A stretch of 64,000 nucleotides of DNA, taken from contig JACVCD010000019.1 of the NCBI GenBank assembly GCA_016742275.1, positions 1 through 64,000 on the forward strand, read 5' to 3'. The notes below the pieces were generated by a model that searched no databases, had not been told where the DNA came from, and saw nothing but the letters and a program-made list of their open reading frames with translations. The translations under genes were made by a program, and so were the position numbers. The stretch comes from Gemmatimonadaceae bacterium (GTDB taxonomy: Bacteria > Gemmatimonadota > Gemmatimonadetes > Gemmatimonadales > Gemmatimonadaceae). Positions 1 to 7,982 of this stretch are shown here, one piece after another. The first letter of the stretch is position 1. Each line of letters opens with the position of its first letter.

Positions 1-2813
1 AAAAAAAAAATGGTCGCATCGTTACCCAGGCGCGCATTGAACCCCATCGATTCCGAGAACGAGATGAAGCCTGGCAGTGACGTCGCATCGCGGGCATAGA
101 GAGGAAACTCCACCACACGAAGCGAGCGATGCTGATATGGTCCGAAATTTTCCGTGTAGTAACCCAGTGACTGCCCGGCGGCCTGCATCATGCGATCGAT
201 GTTTTCACGATGCTCTGGATGATGGTAGATCTCGATTGCAACGCCATTCTGCTCGCTCGACTTCACCGCATACCGGGCGGACACGAAGCCGAAGTAGTGC
301 GTGATGGGGATGTCGGTCCGGTAGTGAAAGTATCGTCGACCGTTCGCTGCCCAGCTCCGCAATAGTTCGCCAGAAGTGATTGCGGTCTGATCGAGATCGG
401 TGGAGACGATCATGTCAAAGGCCACTCGATCGGCGTCTGATGCGCGCGGTGACCGACTCCTGGCTGCCGCGTCATCTGGATCGGCCAATCGGGGAAGCGG
501 ATCGAGGCCATGTTCCTTTCGCTCATCGGAGATCACGAGCTGGCGTTGCGGCTCGAATCCAATCACGGGAAAAAAATCACGCTTGGTGAAGTACGTTCCG
601 TTCTCGACCACCGTAACACTCGCGCCATTGTTGACAAATCCTTCGTTCTCTACGACGAGATCAAAGCCAAGCTCCAGCGAATCATTGGGCGCAAGTGGCG
701 TATGCAGTTGCAGAATGTGATATCCGAGCGTGTCGTCCGCGTGCACGATGTCGTGACTCGGTAGGCCCAGCCGATTCACGTGCACGCCAACGGGAATACT
801 CACGTGGATATCACGTTGCGGTTGGGTGGACTGATTCTGCAGCCGATATGAACCGCGAATGTTTACACGCCGGTCGCGTGGGTAGATGTCCACCTCGCCA
901 CGGACAGCGACCACGCGAGGCAAATTGATATTCTGGTACCGCACATAGCGCGTTTCGTACAACGCACGACGTGCCGCCATCGTGGTGTTGGGAACATACT
1001 CATTGAGAACATTGGTATTGTAGAAAATCCATGCGCCCGCCATGGTGGCGCCCAGTACCGATGTCACAGTTACCGCTCGGGTGAGTCCATGAAAACGTGT
1101 ACGCGCTTCACTCAATCGTGATCGCCAGCTGTCATCCGTGCCGCGTCTCCAGAACGCAACCGATACACCGATCAACATCGTGGCGACCAATCCCCAGTAC
1201 AGGGCGTACCAGGAAAATGGCTGCAGGAAATGACCAAAACCGTTGAGATCGGAATACGGTGTGGGCGGCAGGCTTGCATAGCGATAGAGGTGATGCTCGA
1301 AGCCAAACTCTTCCAACAGGTCCCAGGCGACAATGAAGAGCACCACGAGCCCGTAACCGGCAATCCTGTTGCGCGCCACGACATGAAATGCGGAGGACAG
1401 CACCATCATTAATACGGGATATGCCGCGGCGATGAGCATGCCCTGCACGTACAATCCGAATTCGAGATGCGCATATCCCTGCAGGAGTTGAAAGGCGATC
1501 AATGCGACCACACCCGCCAGCTGAAACACGGCGATTGCGAACAGCAACGCCACCAGCTTCGCACCAAAAAGAACACCATTGGGTGTTGGCAGCGCATCGA
1601 CCATCTCGTGCACATCGAGAGTGCGATCGCGCCAGACCAACTCCCCGCTGAACAGTACGGCCGCCAGTAGCAGGACTTTTGCGAATCCGCCTTGCATGGC
1701 CTCGATCATGAGATGTGTTCGAGGATAGACCGGCATGCCGAAGATGTTGCCAGCAGAACTAGCGGTCTCGATCAGCACGATCAATCCGAGAAGCAACATG
1801 CCGAGGAATGGCAGACTGCCAAGTACACCAAGTACCTCGCGCCACGTTTGCCGCAGAAACTGGATACGCACCGTGTGCCATGAGAAGGTGCGCTGCGGGG
1901 AATGCGCATGGCTTGGTCGTACGATCTGCGGCTCCGACGGCTCTTCAACTACTGGCGAGGTCGACCTACGCGCAGGAGAGGGTTCCTGGGCAGGGACAAA
2001 GGTCGCGCTGGCGATGCCGAATGCTGACAAGCCGAGTCCGAGCCACAACACTCTGTTCCAGAGCAGCATCCCACCAAGTGGCGGGATCGCGGTGTTCAAC
2101 TCCGCCGTCGTCCAGTGTCGGAGCGTATCGCCAAGTGCCGTGACACCGAATGGGTCGAGCATTTGACCAATCCACGGTGACACGAGTTGCGAGGAGGAGA
2201 GACCCGCAACCGCACTGAGTGCGACGAATGCCACGATGCCGACATAGGTGGCGATCGTACTGCGAGTCCAGATGGCAAGAGCAAAGAACGCGCCGCCCAG
2301 CGCAAGGAGTGTGGGTAGGATCAACACGCCAAACGCAAAGGCATAGGGCGCCAAGCGAAATGGTCCGACGCGCTCCGGGGCAATGTCTGGCATGCTGGTG
2401 CCGATCGCGAACGCGACAGCACCGACCAGATAGGGCAGTAGGCACGCCACAATGGCGCCGGCAAACCGGCCAATCAGATAGTCGAATCGCGAGACGGGTT
2501 TCGAAAAGAACAGTTCAGACGTGCGCCGGTCGAAGTCCCGCATCGCGGCGCTCACAACAAATGCCGCCATGAGAAAGAGCACGACGTGAATCCATGTCAT
2601 TAGATGCTCCAGGACGACCGCAGGAGCATTGAGGAGCAACTTGCCTGTGGCTCCACCACGCCCCTGACCCGATCCATCGAGGAACAACAACACGCTCAGG
2701 AAGAACGTGACCAGATAGAACAGTGGCTGGCGAAGGTGATGCCGGATTTCAAAGCCGAAAATGGGTAGCAAGCTGCTGCCCTGGCGAATGCTACGCGGCA
2801 TTGGATCGGTCAT
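1..2813 (-). CDS. ABC-2 permease / M1-aminopeptidase-like membrane protein (partial)
   Basis: An uninterrupted frame of 937 codons runs from an ATG at 2813 to the left window edge, so the 3' end is missing. The first 250 residues carry several hydrophobic segments typical of an ABC-2 permease, followed after a Pro-rich linker by a second hydrophobic block (about 320-560). From about residue 600 the protein becomes a soluble domain like the N-terminal beta region of M1 peptidases. The zinc-binding HEXXH would lie in the missing part, so catalytic competence cannot be judged. The start overlaps the end of the ATPase gene by 23 bp, implying translational coupling; the two should form one transporter. 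Known family members of this fused type are usually 1,100-1,200 residues; their substrate is not established. Confidence 0.85.
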   Translation of the reverse strand, partial: MTDPMPRSIRQGSSLLPIFGFEIRHHLRQPLFYLVTFFLSVLLFLDGSGQGRGGATGKLLLNAPAVVLEHLMTWIHVVLFLMAAFVVSAAMRDFDRRTSELFFSKPVSRFDYLIGRFAGAIVACLLPYLVGAVAFAIGTSMPDIAPERVGPFRLAPYAFAFGVLILPTLLALGGAFFALAIWTRSTIATYVGIVAFVALSAVAGLSSSQLVSPWIGQMLDPFGVTALGDTLRHWTTAELNTAIPPLGGMLLWNRVLWLGLGLSAFGIASATFVPAQEPSPARRSTSPVVEEPSEPQIVRPSHAHSPQRTFSWHTVRIQFLRQTWREVLGVLGSLPFLGMLLLGLIVLIETASSAGNIFGMPVYPRTHLMIEAMQGGFAKVLLLAAVLFSGELVWRDRTLDVHEMVDALPTPNGVLFGAKLVALLFAIAVFQLAGVVALIAFQLLQGYAHLEFGLYVQGMLIAAAYPVLMMVLSSAFHVVARNRIAGYGLVVLFIVAWDLLEEFGFEHHLYRYASLPPTPYSDLNGFGHFLQPFSWYALYWGLVATMLIGVSVAFWRRGTDDSWRSRLSEARTRFHGLTRAVTVTSVLGATMAGAWIFYNTNVLNEYVPNTTMAARRALYETRYVRYQNINLPRVVAVRGEVDIYPRDRRVNIRGSYRLQNQSTQPQRDIHVSIPVGVHVNRLGLPSHDIVHADDTLGYHILQLHTPLAPNDSLELGFDLVVENEGFVNNGASVTVVENGTYFTKRDFFPVIGFEPQRQLVISDERKEHGLDPLPRLADPDDAAARSRSPRASDADRVAFDMIVSTDLDQTAITSGELLRSWAANGRRYFHYRTDIPITHYFGFVSARYAVKSSEQNGVAIEIYHHPEHRENIDRMMQAAGQSLGYYTENFGPYQHRSLRVVEFPLYARDATSLPGFISFSESMGFNARLGNDATIFF

Positions 2814-3669
2814 TGAGCGCAGCAAAGTAGACATGCTCAAGGTCTGCCGCCGCCGGTTCAAATCCCGCGCCGGGCAATTCAGCGCTCCGCACATGCAATA
2901 CAACGCGCCCACCCACGAGACGCGTGGAGAGCACATCCATGCGCTCCCGATAGTGCGCCACCTCGGCACGATCGATCAGCTTGCGCCAGACCTGGCCATC
3001 GAGTCCGGCGATGAGCACAGCAGGTTCTCCCTGCTGCAGAACCCGCCCCTTCGCGAGAATGGCCATACGACTGCACAACTCACGCACATCTTCCACGATA
3101 TGCGTGGACAGAATCACCACCGCCGTCTCACCGATTTCGCACAGCAGATCGTGAAAACGATTGCGCTCCTCGGGGTCGAGGCCAGCTGTCGGTTCGTCGA
3201 CAATGATCAGTTCTGGCTCACCAAGCAGCGCCTGCGCGATGCCGAAGCGTCGGCGCATCCCGCCAGAGTAGGTGCCGAGCTTGCGTTTGCGCACCTCATA
3301 CAGATTGGTCAGGTGCAGTAGACGCTCAACGGCTTCGCGGCGTTCACTGCGCGAGGTCAATCCCCTCAGAACAGCAAAATGATCGAGCATCACTTCGGCT
3401 GAGGTGCCCGGATAGACGCCGGGATCCTGCGGGAGATAGCCGAGGATCTGACGTGCCTCGTGTTTGTTCTCGAGCACATTGATATCGCCAAAGCGGATCG
3501 AGCCGGAGTCCGCGTCCTGTAGTGTGGCGATGGTGCGCATCAATGTGGACTTGCCCGCTCCATTGGGACCCAGCAGGCCGAACATGCCTCGCGGAATATC
3601 GAGCGTCACACCGTTCAGGGCCTGCACGCCATTGGCATAGCGCTTCGAGAGATTCTCGAGCCTGAGCAT
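2791..3669 (-). CDS. ABC transporter ATP-binding protein
   Basis: A 292-residue ATPase that would energise the adjacent permease. Walker A GPNGAGKST lies at 34-42, the signature SGGMRR near 135, Walker B LIIVDE at about 154-159, and the switch-His region follows (STHIVEDV). The C-terminal tail after residue 215 resembles that of CcmA/NatA-type ATPases of drug or lipid exporters. The ATG at 3669 is chosen because GGAGG lies just upstream, inside the end of the regulator gene; the regulator stop is one base away. A longer reading to 3888 has no domain similarity and covers the regulator gene in another frame. Confidence 0.93.
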   Translation of the reverse strand: MLRLENLSKRYANGVQALNGVTLDIPRGMFGLLGPNGAGKSTLMRTIATLQDADSGSIRFGDINVLENKHEARQILGYLPQDPGVYPGTSAEVMLDHFAVLRGLTSRSERREAVERLLHLTNLYEVRKRKLGTYSGGMRRRFGIAQALLGEPELIIVDEPTAGLDPEERNRFHDLLCEIGETAVVILSTHIVEDVRELCSRMAILAKGRVLQQGEPAVLIAGLDGQVWRKLIDRAEVAHYRERMDVLSTRLVGGRVVLHVRSAELPGAGFEPAAADLEHVYFAALNDRSNAA

Positions 3670-3670
3670 G

Positions 3671-4567
3671 TTACGCCTCCGCGTGATCGAGCGATTTCTC
3701 GAACCAGAAGTGCGCGTAGCGCTCGTCGTTGAACGCGCTGACTTCGCGGTAGCCGCTCTGTCGGTACAGTGCCTGGGCCTCGCGCAAGCTGCGATTCGTT
3801 TCCAGTCGGACGCGCGTTGCGCCAAGTCGTCCCGTTTCGTGCTCGAGTGCGTGAAGCAGCCGTCGTCCAATGCCGGAACCACGCACATCCCGTGACACCC
3901 ACATGCGCTTGATGTAGCCGACGTCGGCGTCGGTGAGCCTCACCGCACCACAGCCCACTGGTCGGCCGTCGAGTCGTGCGACAACAAACGCACCACGAGG
4001 AGCGCGCAGATCATCTGCGCCAAGCGGGATCGACGTCGTGACATCAAAGCCATCATCGAACCGCTCATTCAGTTCCGCGAAGTACTGGGCGAGACACCAT
4101 TTGGCGTCCGCACTGTCAGGGTCTTCGACCGCAATACGCGTGAACGCGAGGTTGAGCAGTTTCTCGACTTCTGCCATCGCCAGAACGAGACGTGACTGCT
4201 CGCTTTCGCTCAGCGGTTCCAGCGTACCCTCGGCGAACTGATCGCCGAGGCGGTCGAGTTCCTGAAACTCTTTAAGGCCAGCGTCAGTCAGGACAGCACG
4301 GCGACTTCGCAGATCGGATTCAAGCGGGACCACCTCGACGAGGCCTTCTGACTCGAGGGATCGCAGCATGCGACTGAGATAGCCCGAGTCGAGATCGAGG
4401 CGGGCGCGGAGTTCGCGAACGTCGGCGCCCTCTCGATTGATCTCGAAGAGCAATCGGGAGAGTGCGATGGGCCGCTGCCGACCCAGGAAACGATCCGTTA
4501 GTACCCCAACCCGAAGGGTCAGGGCGCGATAGAAGCTCCGGACGGTCGGAATAGGGTCGCCTGTCAT
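3671..4567 (-). CDS. MarR-type HTH regulator fused to GNAT acetyltransferase
   Basis: This 298-residue protein has a MarR-like winged helix at about 25-140 (LSRMLRSLESEGLVE recognition-helix region, then a wing rich in Arg) and a GNAT domain at about 150-295 with the acetyl-CoA loop motif RGSGIGRRLL. Such MarR/GNAT fusions are an established architecture; the acetylated substrate is unknown. It is first in an operon with the ABC ATPase and permease/M1 genes, so it probably senses a compound and controls export or processing of it (inference). The start ATG has no ribosome-binding site and lies inside a perfect palindrome, suggesting a leaderless, autoregulated mRNA. Confidence 0.9.
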   Translation of the reverse strand: MTGDPIPTVRSFYRALTLRVGVLTDRFLGRQRPIALSRLLFEINREGADVRELRARLDLDSGYLSRMLRSLESEGLVEVVPLESDLRSRRAVLTDAGLKEFQELDRLGDQFAEGTLEPLSESEQSRLVLAMAEVEKLLNLAFTRIAVEDPDSADAKWCLAQYFAELNERFDDGFDVTTSIPLGADDLRAPRGAFVVARLDGRPVGCGAVRLTDADVGYIKRMWVSRDVRGSGIGRRLLHALEHETGRLGATRVRLETNRSLREAQALYRQSGYREVSAFNDERYAHFWFEKSLDHAEA

Positions 4568-4602
4568 TTATCTGACTTTAGTCAGATAAATGACACCGTC
4601 AA
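4562..4602 (-). promoter_or_regulatory. Leaderless promoter with 15-bp-arm palindromic operator over the start codon
   Basis: TGTCATTTATCTGAC at 4562-4576 and its exact complement at 4581-4595 flank a 4-bp TTTA spacer. Read on the minus strand, a -35-like TTGACG (4602-4597), a 16-bp spacer and a -10-like TAAAGT (4580-4575) are followed after 7 bp by the ATG at 4567, so transcription would begin at the start codon. The palindrome covers the -10 box and the ATG, which fits repression by the MarR-like product it precedes. It could additionally act as a hairpin at the end of the upstream ankyrin gene (stop at 4599), but it has no U-tract. Confidence 0.7.
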
Positions 4603-6197
4603 GCCTCGGACCCTGACTGCGCGCTCTTCGCCAGGATATCCGCCATGCGCTCGTTGTTCGCGCCATATCGCGCCCATCCCTCGGCGGTCGATCGATAGCG
4701 GTAGTCGGTCATCGTGAGATCGGCGCCGTGCTGAATCAGGAATCGCACAGCCGGTTCGTTCCCCTGGATTGCCGCCTCGTGCAGGATGCTCGCGGGCTCG
4801 TGCGTGCCCCAATCGGTGTTGATGTTGGCGCCCCGCGTGAGGAGAAACTCCGCAATGTCGAAGTGCTGATTGAGCACGGACCATGCCAGTGCGATGTCGA
4901 GCACCTGCTGTGCGCTCGGTGGGCTCCAGTGCAGATCGGTGCGTGGGAATTGCGGGTCGTTGTGCGGGTAGTGCTGTGACAACGATCCCAGCGCGGGCGT
5001 ACCGTCAGCATCGAACCACCGCGCCACGGTAATCGCATTGCCAATGCCCGCTGCGTGAGGCAGGTCATTCGGCAGTGGCCAGATTCGTGTCAGCAACGGA
5101 ATCAGATGTGCGTTGCCATAAGACATAGCCTGCACGATGTGCGATGAACGTGGCGGTGGATCCGCGCGTAAGAGCGCAGCATCACGATCCAGCATGGCCA
5201 CGATGAACGCCTCGCGATCCTTCTGATAGCAGGCGGGAAGGATCAGTCGAGCCTGTGTCTCAATGTGCTGTCGTTCGAGTAGCCACGGTTCGTTGTCGAG
5301 CCAAAGATTGAAGGCTGACAGATCGTTGCCATCGCGGGCGTGCCCCAATTGCAGGACCACGAATGTCTCCCATGGCGTAGTCTCCGGTTCCTGCCAAAGG
5401 ATGCCCGGTTCATTCATCAAGAATTCGACAAATGCTGCGCGACTTCTCCAGTGATCAATGCGGCGGCCGAGCTCGGGGCTTCGCGCGGCGGCGAGTTCGA
5501 GCAGTTGTCGCGCAATGTCCTCGTGCCTGAATCGACACGCGATCATGAATGCATGATCGATATCTGCGGGCTTCTCCTGCGCTTCTTGAGACAAACGAAC
5601 GACGGTTGCATCGCCTAGCGCAGCGAGTACCGGCAGTACTTGAGGAAGTGCCCCCTTTTGTGCGAACAGACGAAGCATGCCCGATGCACCGGTTCGGATC
5701 ACATGCATCCAGGTTTTGCTCTCGACTGTGGCGCCCGCGTCTAACAGCAGCTCGGCAGCCGATGGCCTGGTGTATGTGCGCTCACGCTCGGGATCGGAGC
5801 AGTCCATGGCGTACGACGTGGTCGCATCGAGCAGTGTTTGACCATCGGTGTCACGCCACGCAATCAACGCGGGGTGCTTCGCGAGCAGTGCGCGCAGCTG
5901 TTCGTTGTTGTCATTGTGGATAGCGACGCGGGCCTGGGAAGCCGCCCAGTCGAGTTCACTGCCGACACGCTTCTCCACTTCGGACATAAGGTATGACCAG
6001 CCGGAAAATCCGTACTCTCGGGCGATGACGAGCTGTGCGTCACGAAGCGACAGCGGGAGTACAGCATGCGGCACTTGTGCACGCACGCGAGCGATGGCGT
6101 CGCCGCTTTCGGCAACGGTATCCCGGGCGAGTCGCTTGGCTTGTTTGCGCAGCGAGTCGAGCGAGGGACGAGCGGGAAGTACCCGAATACCAGACAT
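4599..6197 (-). CDS. Ankyrin-repeat protein
   Basis: A 532-residue cytoplasmic protein. The first 90 residues form a charged helical region also found ahead of ankyrin repeats in other bacterial proteins (RKQAKRLAR, then a YGFSGWSYL segment). Ankyrin-type pairs follow at about 105-160 and again at 440-515 (for example AEFLLTRGANINT and VRFLIQHGADLTM), with degenerate repeats between. Ankyrin repeats mediate protein contacts, so the partner and role are unknown. The start at 6197 is preferred over an in-frame ATG five codons upstream because AAAGGAGG precedes it at proper spacing. It is transcribed toward the MarR-type operon but separated from it by the palindrome. Confidence 0.85.
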   Translation of the reverse strand: MSGIRVLPARPSLDSLRKQAKRLARDTVAESGDAIARVRAQVPHAVLPLSLRDAQLVIAREYGFSGWSYLMSEVEKRVGSELDWAASQARVAIHNDNNEQLRALLAKHPALIAWRDTDGQTLLDATTSYAMDCSDPERERTYTRPSAAELLLDAGATVESKTWMHVIRTGASGMLRLFAQKGALPQVLPVLAALGDATVVRLSQEAQEKPADIDHAFMIACRFRHEDIARQLLELAAARSPELGRRIDHWRSRAAFVEFLMNEPGILWQEPETTPWETFVVLQLGHARDGNDLSAFNLWLDNEPWLLERQHIETQARLILPACYQKDREAFIVAMLDRDAALLRADPPPRSSHIVQAMSYGNAHLIPLLTRIWPLPNDLPHAAGIGNAITVARWFDADGTPALGSLSQHYPHNDPQFPRTDLHWSPPSAQQVLDIALAWSVLNQHFDIAEFLLTRGANINTDWGTHEPASILHEAAIQGNEPAVRFLIQHGADLTMTDYRYRSTAEGWARYGANNERMADILAKSAQSGSEA

Positions 6198-6448
6198 GGC
6201 GCCTCCTTTCATGACACGCCTGTACCCGCTGCTTGATCAGGCTGAAAGAAGGTGCAGGGCACCACGTTCCAGTCGATGACAGGTGGGAATGATTCCCTCG
6301 CCGCGGGTGGGAGGCGCCCTGTCTGGCGCTCTGTCCAAGAGTATCGTGCGGGACGAACGGGAAGTCAAACGCAGGTCAGGCGGTCTCATGTTCGGCGTTA
6401 CCGAGGGCCTGTAGCGCCGGAAGTGCGGTGATCGTACAATCGATATCT
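6198..6448. other. Divergent intergenic region
   Basis: About 250 bp between the divergently transcribed ankyrin gene and the membrane-protein gene. Apart from TACAAT at 6435-6440, eight bases before the ATG at 6449 and therefore a candidate -10 box for a leaderless transcript, I see no gene, terminator or clear repeat. No good -35 box is visible at 16-18 bp spacing, so the promoter assignment is weak. Confidence 0.4.
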
Positions 6449-7126
6449 ATGACTGAACGCCGATATGGGGACGACGAGGTTCGTCAGATATTCAGCCTGG
6501 CAACAACCGGTGACACGCGTGATCAGGCGCCATCGGTTGACGCTGATGGTTTGACACTTGAAGAAGTACAGCGCATCGGCGCGGAAGCAGGCATTGAGCC
6601 CGCGCGCGTGGCGTTGGCCGCGGAACAGATTGAGACCAAAGGGCGACCGGTAACGGTACGACGGTCTTTCGGACTGCCAATTGGTGTGTCGCGCGTAGTA
6701 CCGCTCGCCCGTGCACCAACAGATCGCGAGTGGGAACTGTTGGTGACGGAATTCCGTGGTACGTTCGAAGCACGCGGTGAAACAACGATGTCCGGTGGAA
6801 TTCGCGAATGGTCCAACGGCAATCTGCACATTGCTGTGGAGCCGACGGCGCACGGTCATCAACTTCGGTTGAGCACGCTCAAGGATGACGCCATGGTGCT
6901 CAATGTTGTTGCTTCGTTGTTTACGGTGATGGCTTTGGTCATGGGAGCAACAATTGCTGCGGCGGGTAAGCCGGACAAAGCCATTGCGATCATGGTGATG
7001 TTCGGTGGCCTCGGGTTGGCGGCGCTCGGTACCAACCTGATTCGTCTGCCCCGGTGGGCACGTACACGTCAGCAGCAGTTGAGCGCGATCGCCGAGCGCA
7101 CGGTGAAGCTGCTGTCGAACCCGTAG
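6449..7126 (+). CDS. Two-TM hypothetical membrane protein
   Basis: A 225-residue protein of unknown function. The N-terminal 65 residues are acidic and helical, with a segment (DGLTLEEVQRIGAEAGI) of the kind found in small regulatory or oligomerisation modules. Two hydrophobic helices separated by a short basic turn lie at about 157-176 and 181-200, followed by an Arg-rich tail, so it is probably an inner-membrane protein with its N-terminus in the cytoplasm. The ATG at 6449 is chosen; a GTG seven codons upstream is also possible and has a weak GGAAG before it. Neighbours give no functional clue. Confidence 0.7.
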   Translation: MTERRYGDDEVRQIFSLATTGDTRDQAPSVDADGLTLEEVQRIGAEAGIEPARVALAAEQIETKGRPVTVRRSFGLPIGVSRVVPLARAPTDREWELLVTEFRGTFEARGETTMSGGIREWSNGNLHIAVEPTAHGHQLRLSTLKDDAMVLNVVASLFTVMALVMGATIAAAGKPDKAIAIMVMFGGLGLAALGTNLIRLPRWARTRQQQLSAIAERTVKLLSNP

Positions 7127-7156
7127 CGTGCTGCTCACCATGGCGGAGCGTGAGTC

Positions 7157-7582
7157 ATGAACCCGGCTGTGAACTATCGCCGCGCGGTAAAGCGGTTTTG
7201 CGCAGTCTCGAGTAGTGTTGCTGCCATTGTCGGGCTATTCGCTGCCTGCTCAGATGGTTTGGCACCGGGATTCGGCGCAGTCGTAGAGGCTCGCGGGATC
7301 TATGTGGTGGGATTCGAAGCCAACGGCTTCGCACCATGCGGGTCGTCTGAAGGATGGTGGGTGCGATCACTTCACGGTGCGCCGGACGTTGCAGCCTATC
7401 TCTCCGTGCATCCGCCAATAACTCCCATCGACACGGTCTTCCGGCACACGCAAATGTTCGTGGATTGGCGTGGAATCCGAAGTGCGCGTGGACAGTATGG
7501 CCACCTTGGCGGAATGCCGTATGAGTTCACGCCCACTTCCGTCAGAGAGGTTCGCGAGATGCGGGCGACTGATTGCCAATAG
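7157..7582 (+). CDS. Hypothetical lipoprotein
   Basis: 141 residues with a basic N-terminus, a hydrophobic segment and a lipobox-like LFAAC near residue 31, so it is probably a lipid-anchored envelope protein. The mature part has two further cysteines (near 60 and at the penultimate position) that could form a disulfide, and no domain I recognise. It starts 30 bp after the membrane-protein gene, with GGAG before the ATG, and may be co-transcribed with it. Function unknown. Confidence 0.65.
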   Translation: MNPAVNYRRAVKRFCAVSSSVAAIVGLFAACSDGLAPGFGAVVEARGIYVVGFEANGFAPCGSSEGWWVRSLHGAPDVAAYLSVHPPITPIDTVFRHTQMFVDWRGIRSARGQYGHLGGMPYEFTPTSVREVREMRATDCQ

Positions 7583-7903
7583 GCGCATTAGATTTTGAGG
7601 AGTCGTGGTCCCCGGTTGACGTGCATGGTCTGTCGCAGTGGGTTCGACTCCCATGAAGCAAGGCGGGCGACTCGAGTGCATTGGGGTTCGAATCCCCACG
7701 CGACAATAGTCGCTCGACATTCACCCTTGACCGCGGCGACATGTGCCGTTAGTCGTTCAATCATGATCTCCTGCACGTCCGCCATCATGCGCTCCCGCAT
7801 GGCCCGACCGCGACCGTCGTCGAACACGCTTCGATGCCGGACGGTGGTCGTGCGCCCATGGGGGCGCCCGCGCGTGTAGGGTTCCGCACTTTCTGCGGTA
7901 CCA
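7583..7903. other. Non-coding stretch with tRNA-like hairpins
   Basis: About 320 bp without a convincing gene. Minus-strand frames stay open here, but part of their length is simply the complement of tRNA-arm-like sequence, a well-known source of false proteins. At its start are two T-arm-like hairpins (7638-7654 and 7683-7697) and at its end, just outside, a strong terminator. A short minus-strand segment around 7710-7800 reads like coding sequence rich in Met, Glu and Arg and could be a gene remnant, but I cannot name it. Confidence 0.4.
7631..7705 (+). ncRNA. tRNA-like relic or structured RNA
   Basis: Two hairpins carry the hallmark T-arm loop: GTGGG-TTCGACT-CCCAT (7638-7654) and GGGG-TTCGAAT-CCCC (7683-7697). 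TGTCGC at 7631-7636 can pair with GCGACA at 7700-7705, enclosing a 75-nt unit of tRNA length. However the D-arm position is occupied by the first T-arm-like hairpin and positions 27-43 do not pair as an anticodon stem. It is therefore not a functional tRNA by inspection; it may be a rearranged tRNA fragment or another small RNA ending at the terminator near 7945. Confidence 0.3.
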
Positions 7904-7945
7904 ATCGCCCCGTCCTGCCTTTGCGCCGGACGGGGCGATGTCTTT
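7904..7945 (+). terminator. Strong hairpin with short U-tract upstream of proC
   Basis: ATCGCCCCGTCC at 7904-7915 and its perfect complement at 7928-7939 form a 12-bp GC-rich stem with a 12-nt loop, followed by GTCTTTT. It lies about 40 bp before the proC start and more than 300 bp after the previous gene. It either ends a small RNA transcribed from the preceding region or acts as an attenuator in the proC leader. Confidence 0.7.
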
Positions 7946-7982
7946 TCTGCTCTCGCCGGCGTGTTCTCCAACTCACCGGTTC

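Noticed and set aside
1-10. Run of ten A at the window start.
   Set aside because: It encodes Phe codons on the minus strand in the continuing frame, so it reads as coding sequence; a sequencing or contig-end artefact cannot be excluded but needs no biological story.
3670-3888. Longer N-terminus for the ABC ATPase.
   Set aside because: It overlaps the GNAT domain in another frame and the Walker-containing domain starts exactly at the ATG at 3669.
6398-7141. Minus-strand frame of 247 codons.
   Set aside because: It mirrors the membrane-protein gene; the + strand reading has hydrophobic helices and sensible composition, while the mirror is Arg/His/Cys-rich.
7834-7945. T-box riboswitch for proC.
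   Set aside because: The AGGG...GGTACC segment is only loosely similar to the T-box sequence; no UGGN bulge and specifier loop could be placed with confidence.
7588-7971. Minus-strand open frame of 127 codons.
   Set aside because: Half of it is the complement of tRNA-arm-like sequence and the terminator; it has no ribosome-binding site or recognisable domain. A short central segment may be a gene remnant.
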